Part shown: positions 51,131 through 61,252 of the stretch, piece after piece
How positions within the stretch are numbered: position 1 is the stretch's first letter
Layout: each line of letters opens with the position of its first letter
Source: Sphingopyxis chilensis
GTDB taxonomy: Bacteria; Pseudomonadota; Alphaproteobacteria; Sphingomonadales; Sphingomonadaceae
Length of the DNA stretch: 64,000 nt
Direction of reading: 5' to 3'
Assembly (NCBI RefSeq): GCF_035930445.1
Contig: NZ_CP142394.1
Location: 3,815,501 to 3,879,500 of the forward strand
Made by a program: the position numbers and the translations under genes
The notes under the pieces: generated by a model
Told to the model about the DNA's origin: nothing
The model's database searches: none
The model's input: the letters and a program-made list of their open reading frames with translations, nothing else

Positions 51131-51829
51131 ATGTCGGCAAAAAGCGATGCACTCGAAACGGCTGTGACAGACTATATCCGGGCGCGCACCGCGCTCGACG
51201 CGGCGCCGGGCGTGCGGGCACGGGCGCTCGCCGATCGCGCCTTTGCGCGGCTCGCGGCGCTGGCGGCGCCGCGGATCCGCTATTTCACGCGCAGCTATGG
51301 CCTTTCCGACGTCGCCGAGGACGCGGCGCAGGTCTGCGCGATCGCGATCCACCGCGCCGCCGAACGCTATGATCCCGCGCGGGCGCGCTTCACCACCTAT
51401 GTGAACTGGCAAATCCGTGCCGAGTTGCAGGCGCTGCGGCTTCGCCTTCACGGCGACCAGCGTTGCGCCGGCCGCCGCCACGTCACCGCGACGCTGTCGA
51501 TCGACGCGTTACAGGCGGAAGACGGCGACGAGTGGCTGCTCGATCCGGCGGCGGAAATCGGGACCGAAAAAGGCGCGGCCGACAATCTCGCCGCGCTTCT
51601 GGCCGACCGGCTGGTCGAGGACTGGGCAGACCGTCGCCGCGCAAAATCAAGCGCATCGCGCGCGGACGGCGCCCGGATGGACGCGCGGCTTGCGACCGAG
51701 ACGGATCTCGTTCGCCGCCATCTGACGGTCAGCGACGCCGCCGAACGTCTGCGCGAAAGCGACCGTCATATCGTGCGCCGGGCGCTCGCCGACATCGCGC
51801 GGCATGCGCCGGTCCGCAAGCTTCACTGA
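51131..51829 (+). CDS. Sigma-70 family RNA polymerase sigma factor, orphan
   Basis: The 232-residue protein has a clear sigma region 2 (residues ~45-110: APRIRYFTRSYGLSDVAEDA, then AIHRAAERYDPARARFTTYVNWQIRAELQ), the DNA-melting and -10 recognition part. The C-terminal HTH (HLTVSDAAERLRESDRHIVRRALADI) is divergent from canonical region 4. The spacing resembles RpoH/RpoD-like truncated sigmas more than classical ECF factors. GGAGGGGG precedes the ATG. No anti-sigma gene is adjacent. The next gene is convergent 3 bases after its stop. The regulon is unknown. Confidence 0.82.
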   Translation: MSAKSDALETAVTDYIRARTALDAAPGVRARALADRAFARLAALAAPRIRYFTRSYGLSDVAEDAAQVCAIAIHRAAERYDPARARFTTYVNWQIRAELQALRLRLHGDQRCAGRRHVTATLSIDALQAEDGDEWLLDPAAEIGTEKGAADNLAALLADRLVEDWADRRRAKSSASRADGARMDARLATETDLVRRHLTVSDAAERLRESDRHIVRRALADIARHAPVRKLH

Positions 51830-51832
51830 AAG

Positions 51833-52483
51833 TTACTGCAGCGTCGCGCGCCCGTCGTCGCTGTCGAAACGGCCGAAGAATTGCATCAGCTGGACGACCA
51901 GTTCGGCGCGCGCGTCGATCGGGCTCGCTTCGAGCAGCGCCTGTTTCGCGGCCGCATCGAAGGGGGCGACCTGCGCGATGCCGTTGACCAGCGTCGCGTC
52001 GTCGAGCTGGCCGACCGAATCCCAATCGACGACATAACCCTGCCGCGCCGCAAAACGCTTGGCTTCGCGTTCGAGGCTCGCGCGCTCGATGCTCGCCAGC
52101 ACGGCATCGTCTTCACCCTCAAGCTCGAGCTCCGCCTCGACCTGCCGAAACGGCGTGGTGACGTCGAGCTCGCGACGGACACGAAAACGCGCGACGCCTT
52201 CGAGCACGAGGTTGAAGCGCCCTTCGTCGAGCGCCTCGACATCAACGATGCGTCCGACGCAGCCGACGTCATAGAGCGCGGGCGGTTCACGATCCTCTTC
52301 GCCGGGAAGCTGGCGCGGCTGGATCATCCCGATTTGCCGGTCGCGCGCCAGCACCTCCTGCACCATCGCCGAATAGCGCGGCTCGAAAATGTGCAGCGGC
52401 AGGTGCAGCCCCGGGAACAGCACCGCGCCGGTGAGCGGAAAGATCGCGATCCGCTGGATCGTCAAAGGCGCGGTTTCGCCCAT
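51833..52483 (-). CDS. LON N-terminal substrate-binding domain protein
   Basis: The 216-residue protein is a stand-alone LON substrate-binding (LAN) domain: RIAIFPLTGAVLFPGLHLPLHIFEPRY, then DREPPALYDVGCVGRIVDVEALDEGRFNLVLEGVARFRV. The protease and ATPase parts are absent. Such short proteins are conserved in alphaproteobacteria and presumably help select substrates for proteolysis, but this is not proven. Its ATG overlaps the TGA of the thioredoxin gene (TGATG), so both are probably translated together, as often seen in this lineage. Confidence 0.92.
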   Translation of the reverse strand: MGETAPLTIQRIAIFPLTGAVLFPGLHLPLHIFEPRYSAMVQEVLARDRQIGMIQPRQLPGEEDREPPALYDVGCVGRIVDVEALDEGRFNLVLEGVARFRVRRELDVTTPFRQVEAELELEGEDDAVLASIERASLEREAKRFAARQGYVVDWDSVGQLDDATLVNGIAQVAPFDAAAKQALLEASPIDARAELVVQLMQFFGRFDSDDGRATLQ

Positions 52484-53394
52484 CAGCCGAAAAGGATCAG
52501 CGACAGGCGGCGGCGCTGCGCGGCGACCCACGGGTCTTCGAGCCCGACGGCTTCGAACAGCGACAACAGCTTAGCGCGCGCCGCATCGTCGTTCCATTCG
52601 CGGTCGGCCGCGACGATGTGGAGCAGATTGTCGGCGGCGGCATCGCGCTGGCCGGCGCCGATCTGCGCGCTCGCAAGGTCGAAGCGCGCCTGATGATTGG
52701 CGGGGTTCGCCGCGACCGCCGCTTCGAACGCCGCGAGTTCGCCCGGGTCGGGGGCGTCGGCGGCGAGCGCCAGCGCGCTTTTCGCCTGTGCGATGGCAGG
52801 ATCCGCGGCGATCTCGGCGGGCAGCGCGTCGAGCGCCGCCTGCGCGCCCTCGACATCGCCGGTCAGCACGAACGCGCGAATCAGCCCGCCGTGCGCCGCG
52901 GCATTATCGGGCGCCATCTCGAGGATCTGCGCAAAGATGCTCGCGGCGCGCGCGCCGTCGCCTTCGGCGAGCACGCTTTCGCCCATGTCGATCAGCGGTG
53001 CGATCTCGACCGCGAGGTCCTTCGCCGCGCTTTCGATCGGCAGCTGTGCGAGCAGCTGGTCGAGAATCGCCTTGAGCTGGCTTTCGGTGCGTGCGTTGGT
53101 CAGGTTCGCGACCGGCTGGCCCTGAAAGATCGCATAGACGGTCGGGATCGACTGGACCTGGAACTGGCCGGCGATGAAGCGATTCGCATCGACGTCGACC
53201 TTGACCAGCAGGACGCCCTTGTCGGCATAATCCTCGGCAACCTTTTCGAGCACGGGGCCGAGCTGTTTGCACGGGCCGCACCATTCGGCCCAGAAATCGA
53301 GGATGACGAGATTGCTCATCGACGGTTCGACGACGTCGCGGCGGAAGGCTTCGACGGCTTCCTTTTCCTGCGGATTCAGACCGAGAGTGGCCAC
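52483..53394 (-). CDS. Thioredoxin-TPR protein (CnoX/YbbN-like)
   Basis: The protein has about 303 residues from the GTG at 53394, which has AGGAG nine bases upstream. An N-terminal thioredoxin domain (VILDFWAEWCGPCKQLGPVLEKV, active site CGPC) is followed by TPR repeats (APLIDMGESVLAEGDGARAASIFAQI and PANHQARFDLASAQIGAGQRDAA). This matches CnoX/YbbN holdase-chaperedoxins, which protect proteins from oxidation and hand them to GroEL or DnaK. Because it keeps CGPC it may also reduce disulphides. It is coupled to the downstream LON-domain gene, which suggests a shared protein-quality-control role. Confidence 0.92.
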   Translation of the reverse strand: MATLGLNPQEKEAVEAFRRDVVEPSMSNLVILDFWAEWCGPCKQLGPVLEKVAEDYADKGVLLVKVDVDANRFIAGQFQVQSIPTVYAIFQGQPVANLTNARTESQLKAILDQLLAQLPIESAAKDLAVEIAPLIDMGESVLAEGDGARAASIFAQILEMAPDNAAAHGGLIRAFVLTGDVEGAQAALDALPAEIAADPAIAQAKSALALAADAPDPGELAAFEAAVAANPANHQARFDLASAQIGAGQRDAAADNLLHIVAADREWNDDAARAKLLSLFEAVGLEDPWVAAQRRRLSLILFG

Positions 53395-53586
53395 GAAAAC
53401 ATGCTCCTGTTCAGAATGTGCGCCGCCACCGCCGATGCGGATCGGACGCTTGTCCCGCTTATGTGGGATTTGCGGACGATATGCCAACCCTTCGGAGAAA
53501 ATGCGCAATCAGGGGTTGCCGAGTCAAAAGGCCGGTGCTAATCGCCCGCCTCACCCGCTGGAACCGACCGGTTTCCAGCCGCCAGA

Positions 53587-53661
53587 GCGGGCGTAGCTCA
53601 GGGGTAGAGCACAACCTTGCCAAGGTTGGGGTCGAGGGTTCGAATCCCTTCGCCCGCTCCA
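53587..53661 (+). tRNA. tRNA-Gly (anticodon GCC)
   Basis: A full cloverleaf: acceptor GCGGGCG paired with CGCCCGC, D-arm GCTCAGGGGTAGAGC, anticodon stem CAACC/GGTTG with loop TTGCCAA (GCC), T-arm GGGTTCGAATCCC, U73 and encoded CCA. It is the second glycine tRNA of the window. The 192 bases upstream of it show no gene. Confidence 0.97.
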
Positions 53662-53725
53662 GTTTCCGAATAGCGGTAACACCATGCCCGCGGGCCTCCG
53701 CTGGTGCCGACCGGCCGCGCGCCGA

Positions 53726-55075
53726 TCAATTTTCGGCGGCCGGCGCGGGCCTGAACGGATCTTCGCGCATCGAACGGCCAGCGGTTTCGGGCATGTAGCG
53801 CAGCGCGGCGAGGCCGACGAGGCAGGCGAGCATCATATAATAGGCGGGCATCAGCGGATCGCCGGTCAGGCTGATCAGACCGCTGCCGATCATCGGCGCG
53901 GTGCCGCCGAAGATCGAGGTCGAGATATTATAGGCGATCGCGAAACCCGCGAAGCGTACCGCGGTCGGGAACATCGCGGGGAAAGTGGCGGAGATCGTCG
54001 CGAGCTGCGGCACATAGAGCAGGCCGAGCGCCATGAAGCCGATCAGCGCGCCGGCGAACCCCGTCCCGATCAGCATATAGAGCGGCACGACGAGCAGCAG
54101 CAGGCCGACCAGCGACCAGCGCCACATCGCGCGGCGGCCGACGCGATCGGATAGCGCCCCCGCGAAGGGCAGGAAGAGCATCATGAAGAGCATGCCGATG
54201 ATCGGCACGAGCAACGCCTCTTCGTTCGACAGGCCGATGCGTCGCTGCAGATAGGTGGGCATATAGCTGAGCAGCGAATAGTTGACGACGTTGAGCGCGA
54301 CGACGAGGCCGCCGACGACGAGCAGCGGGCGCCAATAGTCGCGGACAAGGACCCCGAGCCCCGGCGGCTCGCGCCGTTCGGCCGATGCCATTTCCTCGCG
54401 GAAAATCGGCGTATCTTCCATCTTCGAGCGCACATACATGCCGATCAGCCCGATCGGCCCCGCGATCAGGAAGGGGATGCGCCAGCCCCACTCGTGCATC
54501 GCCGCGTCGCCAAGGTGCAGCGAATAGCCGAGCATCAGCGCGGCGCCGAAGGAAAAGCCCGCAAGCGTCCCGAATTCGAGGAAGCTGCCATAGAAGCCGC
54601 GCCGGTCGTCGGGCGCATATTCGGCCATGAAGGTCGCCGCGCCGCCATATTCGCCGCCGGTCGAAAAGCCCTGGAGCATCCGGAGCAGGATCAGCAAGGT
54701 GGGCGCCCAGAAACCGATGCTGTCGTAGGAGGGAATCAGCCCGACCGCGAAGGTTGCGCCCGCCATCAGCAGGATGGTCATCGCCAGCACCGACTTGCGA
54801 CCGATACGGTCGCCGAGCGGCCCCCAGAACAGCCCGCCGAGCGGCCGGACGAGGAAGGAGATGGCAAAGGTCGCGAGCGCGAACAGCACCGCTTCCTCGG
54901 TATCGCCGGGGAAGAGCGCTGCGGAGATATAGGTGACGCCATAGGCATAGATGCCATAGTCGAACCACTCGACCGCATTGCCGAGCGCCGAGGCGCCGAC
55001 CGCGCGATGCAGCGGCGAAGGCTTGCGAAAGGGGGGCGGATGCCCCGGGGCGTGGGTCGTTACGGGCTTTTCCAT
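53726..55075 (-). CDS. MHS-family MFS transporter, ProP-like
   Basis: The 449-residue, twelve-helix symporter has metabolite:H+ symporter features: ASALGNAVEWFDYGIYAYGV in helix 1, RPLGGLFWGPLGDRIGRKSVL for the loop motif, and LLRMLQGFSTGGEYGGAATFMAEYAP in helix 4. This group includes ProP, which takes up proline, betaine and ectoines, as well as alpha-ketoglutarate and citrate carriers. It lacks the long C-terminal coiled coil of the osmosensing E. coli ProP. Its position as the last gene of the ectoine operon, overlapping the preceding MFS gene by 16 bases, favours compatible-solute transport, but the substrate is inferred. Confidence 0.85.
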   Translation of the reverse strand: MEKPVTTHAPGHPPPFRKPSPLHRAVGASALGNAVEWFDYGIYAYGVTYISAALFPGDTEEAVLFALATFAISFLVRPLGGLFWGPLGDRIGRKSVLAMTILLMAGATFAVGLIPSYDSIGFWAPTLLILLRMLQGFSTGGEYGGAATFMAEYAPDDRRGFYGSFLEFGTLAGFSFGAALMLGYSLHLGDAAMHEWGWRIPFLIAGPIGLIGMYVRSKMEDTPIFREEMASAERREPPGLGVLVRDYWRPLLVVGGLVVALNVVNYSLLSYMPTYLQRRIGLSNEEALLVPIIGMLFMMLFLPFAGALSDRVGRRAMWRWSLVGLLLLVVPLYMLIGTGFAGALIGFMALGLLYVPQLATISATFPAMFPTAVRFAGFAIAYNISTSIFGGTAPMIGSGLISLTGDPLMPAYYMMLACLVGLAALRYMPETAGRSMREDPFRPAPAAEN

Positions 55076-56334
55076 GGGTCACCTGTTTGCGAATGGGAGT
55101 CGGAACTGGCGGGAGAATCGGGACCGGCGGGGTCGAGCAGCGCCGCGACCGGCGTCGTGCGCGGCAGGATCTGGAAATCCTGCTGCGCGGCGCCGGGCAC
55201 CGGATCGCTGGTCGCGAGGCGCCACAGCCCGAAGGCGAGCATCATCCCCGCCGCGAGCGCGATGAAGAGGAAGAGCCCGCCCGCGCCCGCCAGCGTCATA
55301 GAGGCCGCGGCGCCAAGCGGACCGAGCGCGGCGCCGGTCGAATAGAGAAGGACGAGCTGGCCGCTCGCGGTCACGCGCTCCGACGGCAAAAGCCGGTCGT
55401 TCACAAAGGCGACGCACAGCGGGTAGAGCGCGAAGCTGAGCCCGCCGAACAGCGCGCCGAGGCCGAGCAGCAGGACGCCGGTCGGCGCCATGGCAAGCGC
55501 GATGCTGACGCCAAGCGTCGCGGCGAAGCAGGCGATGATGACGCGCCGCCGGTCGTAGCGGTCCGACAGGCGGCCGAGCGGCCATTGCAGCGCCACGCCG
55601 CCGAGGATCACGGTCATCATGAAGGTCGCGGTGTCGCCGAGGCCGAGGCCGATCCGGCGCGCGTAGATGGCGGCAAGGCCATAGAAGGCGCCGAGCAGCA
55701 GCCCGGTGATCCCCGCGCCCGCGACGCCGAGCGGCGAGGCTTCGAACAGGCGCCGCAGCGGCAGCGAGGCCGCATCCTCGAGCGACGGCGCGGCGGCGCG
55801 CGTCAGGCAAACGGGGATGATCGCGAGCGAAATCAGGATCGAGGCGAGTTCGAACGGGATTTGCGGCGCGCTGCTGCCCGAACGCAGCAGCATCTGCCCG
55901 AGCGCCTGCCCCGAATAGAGCGCGACCATGTACCAGGCGAGCACCGTGCCGCGCGTGTTCGCCTCGGCGCGGTCGTTGAGCCAGCTTTCGACGCAGATGA
56001 ATACGCCCGCGACGCACAGCCCGTCGACGAAGCGCAGCGCCGCCCATAGCAGCGGGTGCTGGAACAGCGCATAGGTGAGCGTGCTCGCCGACAGCAACGC
56101 GACGAAGGCGGCGAAGGCGCGGATATGGCCGACGCGGCGCACGACGTCGCCGGCCCGCAAGGCCCCCAGCACAAGCCCGGCAAAATAGGTGGTCGCGACC
56201 GCACCGATCACCATCGTCCCGCTGCCCGCGCGTTCGAGCCGGAGCCCGATCAGCGTCGAGAGGAATCCGCTGCCCGCCATCATCACGAAAATCGCGACCA
56301 GCAGGCTCCGCACGGGCAGGATCGTTGCGAACAT
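55060..56334 (-). CDS. MFS transporter, YcaD-like
   Basis: The 424-residue protein has twelve predicted helices and the YcaD-type signature: SGFLSTLIGLRLERAGSGTMVIGAV near the N-terminus, RFVDGLCVAGVFICVESWLND in helix 4 and QWPLGRLSDRYDRRRVIIACF in the central loop. Substrates of this group are poorly known. The last ~50 residues form a hydrophilic tail. The gene begins 21 bases after ask and overlaps the ProP-like gene, so it appears to be part of the ectoine transcription unit. It could export or import a solute under osmotic stress; this is an inference. Confidence 0.85.
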   Translation of the reverse strand: MFATILPVRSLLVAIFVMMAGSGFLSTLIGLRLERAGSGTMVIGAVATTYFAGLVLGALRAGDVVRRVGHIRAFAAFVALLSASTLTYALFQHPLLWAALRFVDGLCVAGVFICVESWLNDRAEANTRGTVLAWYMVALYSGQALGQMLLRSGSSAPQIPFELASILISLAIIPVCLTRAAAPSLEDAASLPLRRLFEASPLGVAGAGITGLLLGAFYGLAAIYARRIGLGLGDTATFMMTVILGGVALQWPLGRLSDRYDRRRVIIACFAATLGVSIALAMAPTGVLLLGLGALFGGLSFALYPLCVAFVNDRLLPSERVTASGQLVLLYSTGAALGPLGAAASMTLAGAGGLFLFIALAAGMMLAFGLWRLATSDPVPGAAQQDFQILPRTTPVAALLDPAGPDSPASSDSHSQTGDPWKSP

Positions 56335-56355
56335 CGGCCGCGCCCGGCCGCCGCG

Positions 56356-57795
56356 TCAAGCGGCGCGCCGGCCCTCCGCGCTCGCGTCGACGTCCTCGAT
56401 CAGCGCCTTGTGTAGCACACGCACCGCCGCATCGAAATCGCGGCTTTCGACGATGAACTGGACATCGACATTGCGGATCTGATGCTGCATCGCGATCATC
56501 GCGATGCCCGCATCGTCGAGCGCGCGCAGCGCGTCGGGGACGAGGCCGGGGCGCGAAATATCGCTGCCGATCGCCGATATCATCGCCACCGGCTGCGCCG
56601 AGATGGCGGCCTCGGGATAGTCTTTCTGCAGGTCGGCGATCAGCTTTTTCACCGCGTCGGCGCTCGCCGACAGATAATGGGTGATCGTGTTGGCATTCGA
56701 CGATTTGCTGACGATCCACAGGCGGTGGCGCGTCAGCGCGTCGAGGATCGCGGCGTCATAACCCTTCACCCCGACCATATCCTGCTCGAAGAATTGCAGC
56801 GCCTGCAACTGGCGGATGCCGGTGACGATCTCGACGCGCGGGACGTCGGAGACATAGTCGCCGGTGACGAGCGTGCCGCCATCCTCGCGGTCGAACGTGT
56901 TGCGCACGCGCAGCGGGATGTCGGTCTGGCGCAGGCCGCGCCCGGCACCGGGGTGGATCGCCTCCATCCCCAGGTTAGCAAGCTGGTCGGCGACGTCGTA
57001 ATTGGTGCGGCCGATCTTGCGCGCCCTGTCCTCGCCGACCAGCCTGGGGTCGGCGCTCGACAGGTGAAATTCCTTGTGGATGATCGCCTCGCGCGCGCCG
57101 GTCAGGACGGCGAGGCGCGAAAAGGTCATTTCGGTATAGCCGCGCGCATAGCGCCGCACCATGCCGCCCTCGCAGCCGGCATAGCCGGTGACGATCGGCA
57201 TCGTCGTGGCGAGGTCGATCGCGGCGAAAGCCTCCCTGATCCGTTCGTCGAGGCTGCTGAGGTCGTCCTGGTCCCACAAGGTCAGATCGACGAAGCGCGC
57301 GTTCACGTCGCGGTCGCGCAGCAACAGTGCCGTGCTGTGCGCGCTGTGCGCCTCGCCGATCCCGGCGAGCAGCTCGCGCACCGTCATCAGCTGTTCCTTG
57401 ACGCAGAAGCGGCCGTGCGCGCGCAGGCGGGCCAGATCGTCGAGGCACGCCGCGACCGTGGCGATGCGCGTATCGACGAAGGCATCGGCTTCGGCACGGC
57501 TTTCGGGCCGCGCGAACATGGCCGCGTTGCGTTCGTGCATCGCGCGGCGGACGGCTTCCATCGCCTCGCGCCAGCCGTCGGCATCGTCGTCGGCGACGAA
57601 GCGGCCGTAGACGCCCGGCGCCCCACTCTTCTTGTTCTCGAGCAGCAGGTCGGTCATCCCGGCATAGGCCGAGACGACGAAGATGCGGTTATAGAGGTCG
57701 GCGCCCGAGCGCCCTGCGATCAGCACATTGTCGAACAGGGTCGCCGTCGCGGCCATCGATGTGCCGCCGATTTTCTCGACGCTATGCCAGGTCAT
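56356..57795 (-). CDS. ask: Aspartate kinase of the ectoine operon (Ask_Ect)
   Basis: The 479-residue enzyme phosphorylates aspartate, the entry step to ectoine. It begins HSVEKIGGTSMAATATLFDNVL with the kinase KxGGTS-like motif and has FVVSAYAGMTDLLLENKKSGAPGVY, a long helical insert, and two ACT domains at the end (AISAQPVAMISAIGSDISRPGLVPDALRAL and IAMIAMQHQIRNVDVQFIVE). The sequence fits the specialised Ask_Ect class, thought to escape lysine/threonine feedback inhibition. It overlaps the end of ectD by 4 bases, confirming membership of the operon. Confidence 0.94.
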   Translation of the reverse strand: MTWHSVEKIGGTSMAATATLFDNVLIAGRSGADLYNRIFVVSAYAGMTDLLLENKKSGAPGVYGRFVADDDADGWREAMEAVRRAMHERNAAMFARPESRAEADAFVDTRIATVAACLDDLARLRAHGRFCVKEQLMTVRELLAGIGEAHSAHSTALLLRDRDVNARFVDLTLWDQDDLSSLDERIREAFAAIDLATTMPIVTGYAGCEGGMVRRYARGYTEMTFSRLAVLTGAREAIIHKEFHLSSADPRLVGEDRARKIGRTNYDVADQLANLGMEAIHPGAGRGLRQTDIPLRVRNTFDREDGGTLVTGDYVSDVPRVEIVTGIRQLQALQFFEQDMVGVKGYDAAILDALTRHRLWIVSKSSNANTITHYLSASADAVKKLIADLQKDYPEAAISAQPVAMISAIGSDISRPGLVPDALRALDDAGIAMIAMQHQIRNVDVQFIVESRDFDAAVRVLHKALIEDVDASAEGRRAA

Positions 57796-58712
57796 GCCGG
57801 CACCGTCTCGGCGAGCGGGCCGCGTTCGATCGTCAGCGGTTCGGGTTCGCCGCGATGCGCGAGGAACCAGGGGCGCGGTTTGTCGACGCCGAACGGCTTT
57901 TCGAGCCGGTTGCTGACCGCATTATAGACAAGGAAGGCGTTGGCGCGCGGGAAGGGCGTGATGTTGCCATTCGACCCGTGCATCAGGTTGCAGTCGAACA
58001 GGATGACGGTGCCGGGCTTGCCGGTCGGCGCGACGATGCCGTGCTTGTGCGCGAGCTCGGCGAGGCTTTCCTCATCGGGAACGCCATATTCCTGTTTCTT
58101 GAGCGAGCTCAGATAATGGTCGTCGGGGGTTTCGCCGACGCAGGTGAGGTAAGTGCGGTGCGACCCCGGGATCACCATCAGCGGCCCGTTGTGCGGGGTG
58201 TTCTCGGCGAGCAGCACCGACATCGACAGCGCGCGCATCCGCGGCATGCCGTCCTCGACGTGCCACGTCTCGAAATCGCTGTGCCAATAGAACTCCTTGC
58301 CCGTGAAGCCGGGTTTGTAGTTGAGGCGCGACTGGTGGATATAAACCTCGTCGCCGAGCAGGAAGCGCGCGACGTCGGCGAGCCGCGCGTCAGCGGCGAG
58401 CCGCGCCATTGCGGTGCTCTGCGCGTGAATCTCGAAGATCGAGCGGATCTCGTTGCCCTGCGGCTCGGTGACGATCGTGTCGCCGTCGAGCGCCGCCGGA
58501 TCGGCGAGCAGATTGCCCGCCGCCTTTTGCAGGAAGGCGACTTCGTCGGCCGAGAAGATGTCCTCGAGCACGATGTAGCCGTCGCGGTCGAACTGCGCGG
58601 CCTGGGCCGGGCTGATCGGCGCGTCATTGCTCCATTGACTATGGACGACGGGATCCTGCCGCGGCCGCATTTCGGCCTCGGCGGCTTGGCGTGAGGGGTA
58701 GAGGTCTTGCAT
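57792..58712 (-). CDS. ectD: Ectoine hydroxylase
   Basis: The 306-residue dioxygenase makes 5-hydroxyectoine from ectoine using Fe(II), 2-oxoglutarate and O2. Iron ligands are visible in FYWHSDFETWHVEDGMPRMR (HxD) and in DCNLMHGSNGNITPFPRAN (distal His). The EctD signature from FYWHSDFETWH through MRALSMSVLLAEN is intact, as is PGSHRTYL. The length equals that of the structurally studied Sphingopyxis alaskensis enzyme as I recall it. It lies 29 bases after ectC and overlaps ask. Its presence means the strain should make hydroxyectoine. Confidence 0.97.
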   Translation of the reverse strand: MQDLYPSRQAAEAEMRPRQDPVVHSQWSNDAPISPAQAAQFDRDGYIVLEDIFSADEVAFLQKAAGNLLADPAALDGDTIVTEPQGNEIRSIFEIHAQSTAMARLAADARLADVARFLLGDEVYIHQSRLNYKPGFTGKEFYWHSDFETWHVEDGMPRMRALSMSVLLAENTPHNGPLMVIPGSHRTYLTCVGETPDDHYLSSLKKQEYGVPDEESLAELAHKHGIVAPTGKPGTVILFDCNLMHGSNGNITPFPRANAFLVYNAVSNRLEKPFGVDKPRPWFLAHRGEPEPLTIERGPLAETVPA

Positions 58713-58741
58713 CGGACGTCTCCCTTTCTGTTTTCTGATTG

Positions 58742-59143
58742 TCAGTCGGCGGCGACGAGGTCGGCGTCGGCCGGATAAGCGCCCGTTTCGTCGTGCACTT
58801 CCTTGCCGGTCACCGGCGGGTTGAAGGCACAGGCCGTCAGAATGTCGGTTTCGGGGCGCACGATATGGCGGTCATGGTCGTTGAGCGCGTACATCACGCC
58901 GGGTTCGAGCCGGTGGATTTCGCCCGTTCCCAGATCTTCGATGGTGCCGGTGCCCTTGAGCACGAAGACGGCCTCCAGATGGTTCTGATAGTGCATCTTG
59001 AGCTCGGTGCCCGCGAACATGGTGGTGACATGGAAGGAAAAGCCCATACCATCGTCCTTGAGCAGCATACGGGCGCTGGCCCAGCCGTCCGAACGGACGT
59101 TGCGGTCGGATTTGCGGATGGCGTTGAGGTTGCGAAGGATCAT
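58742..59143 (-). CDS. ectC: Ectoine synthase
   Basis: The 133-residue cupin cyclises N-gamma-acetyldiaminobutyrate to ectoine. It starts [41 protein letters not shown], has the metal/substrate region [30 protein letters not shown] and then [15 protein letters not shown] with the conserved histidines. Full-length for the family. AGGAG precedes the start; the gap from ectB is 17 bases. Confidence 0.97.
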   Translation of the reverse strand: MILRNLNAIRKSDRNVRSDGWASARMLLKDDGMGFSFHVTTMFAGTELKMHYQNHLEAVFVLKGTGTIEDLGTGEIHRLEPGVMYALNDHDRHIVRPETDILTACAFNPPVTGKEVHDETGAYPADADLVAAD

Positions 59144-59160
59144 GTGGATATCTCCTGTGA

Positions 59161-60468
<1,308 letters not shown>

Positions 60469-60469
60469 C

Positions 60470-61021
60470 TTATCCCTGTTCTGCGTCTATCTTCGTGCGG
60501 TCGATCGGCCCGATCCGGGCCAGATATTCGGTGGCGTGGGCGCCCGCGAAATGGACTTCGCGTTCGAACAGCGCGCTGCGTTCGAGTTCGGCGTCCCACT
60601 TGCGGGCAAGGCTGCGGAACAATCCCCACGATGCCTGATTGTCGGCGGTGATCGTGGTGATCATGTGGGTCACGCCGTCCTGTGCGGGCCGGCCCAGCAG
60701 GTCGGCGATCATGCGGCTCGCGAGTTGCTTTCCGCGTCCCTCGGTGGACACCGCCACCTGCCAGACGAAAAAAGCCGCGGGATCCGAAGGCGGGCGATAG
60801 CCCGATACCCAGCCGATGATCCGCCCCGCCTTTTCGGCGATGACGCATTGATCGGCGAAATGCTCGCACTGGAGCAGGTTGCAATAGCGGCTGTTGCGGT
60901 CGAGCGGGGGGCAGGCGGCGATCAGCGCCGTCACCGCCGGTCCGTCGGCCGCGCGCGGGCGCCGGAACCGCACATCGTTCGCCGAGGCCGGCACCGCATC
61001 CCAATCTTTCCCTGGAGGCAA
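60470..61021 (-). CDS. ectA: Diaminobutyrate acetyltransferase
   Basis: About 183 residues from a TTG at 61021. The GNAT enzyme acetylates diaminobutyrate with acetyl-CoA. It contains FRRPRAADGPAVTALIAACPPLDRNSRYCNLLQCEHFADQC, the EctA signature, and the acetyl-CoA loop VAVSTEGRGKQLASRMI. No ATG in this frame gives the usual N-terminus: the ATG at 61056, beside a good AGGAG, is in another frame. The start is therefore a TTG here or a downstream GTG, and the first ~10 residues are uncertain. It heads the leftward ectABCD-ask operon. Confidence 0.94.
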   Translation of the reverse strand: MPPGKDWDAVPASANDVRFRRPRAADGPAVTALIAACPPLDRNSRYCNLLQCEHFADQCVIAEKAGRIIGWVSGYRPPSDPAAFFVWQVAVSTEGRGKQLASRMIADLLGRPAQDGVTHMITTITADNQASWGLFRSLARKWDAELERSALFEREVHFAGAHATEYLARIGPIDRTKIDAEQG

Positions 61022-61112
61022 TGACTCTTCGTCTTTTTGCCGATCTAATATCTTTCATCTCCTGAAATAAATTTCGGATTCATGCGGCGCCGAAAGGCCG
61101 CGAGTCGCGCAA

Positions 61113-61140
61113 AATATAAGAATTGAAGCCGGGCGTTCAA
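61113..61140 (-). promoter_or_regulatory. Probable sigma-70-type promoter of the ectoine operon
   Basis: On the minus strand TTGAAC (61135-61140) and TATATT (61113-61118) are separated by 16 bases. They lie about 95 bases before the ectA start codon in the only AT-rich part of the divergent region. The match to consensus is good for a high-GC genome. Confidence 0.6.
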
Positions 61141-61160
61141 CCCGTCGCCGTAATTTTATT

Positions 61161-61180
61161 TCATATATCGAAATATATGA
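61161..61180. promoter_or_regulatory. Perfect 8-4-8 dyad, probable EctR operator
   Basis: TCATATAT and its exact complement ATATATGA flank CGAA, a typical MarR-family binding-site layout. The dyad sits between the divergent ectA and ectR genes, 20 bases upstream of the proposed ectA -35 box and 73 bases before the ectR start. EctR-type MarR proteins are known to control ect operons in other bacteria. Binding here is inferred. Confidence 0.65.
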
Positions 61181-61252
61181 CATCGCTGTGTCAGGCCTGC
61201 GCAATCGGCGATAATGCGTTGGCGCGCGCGGGCCGGACGGCTAACAGGGCGC

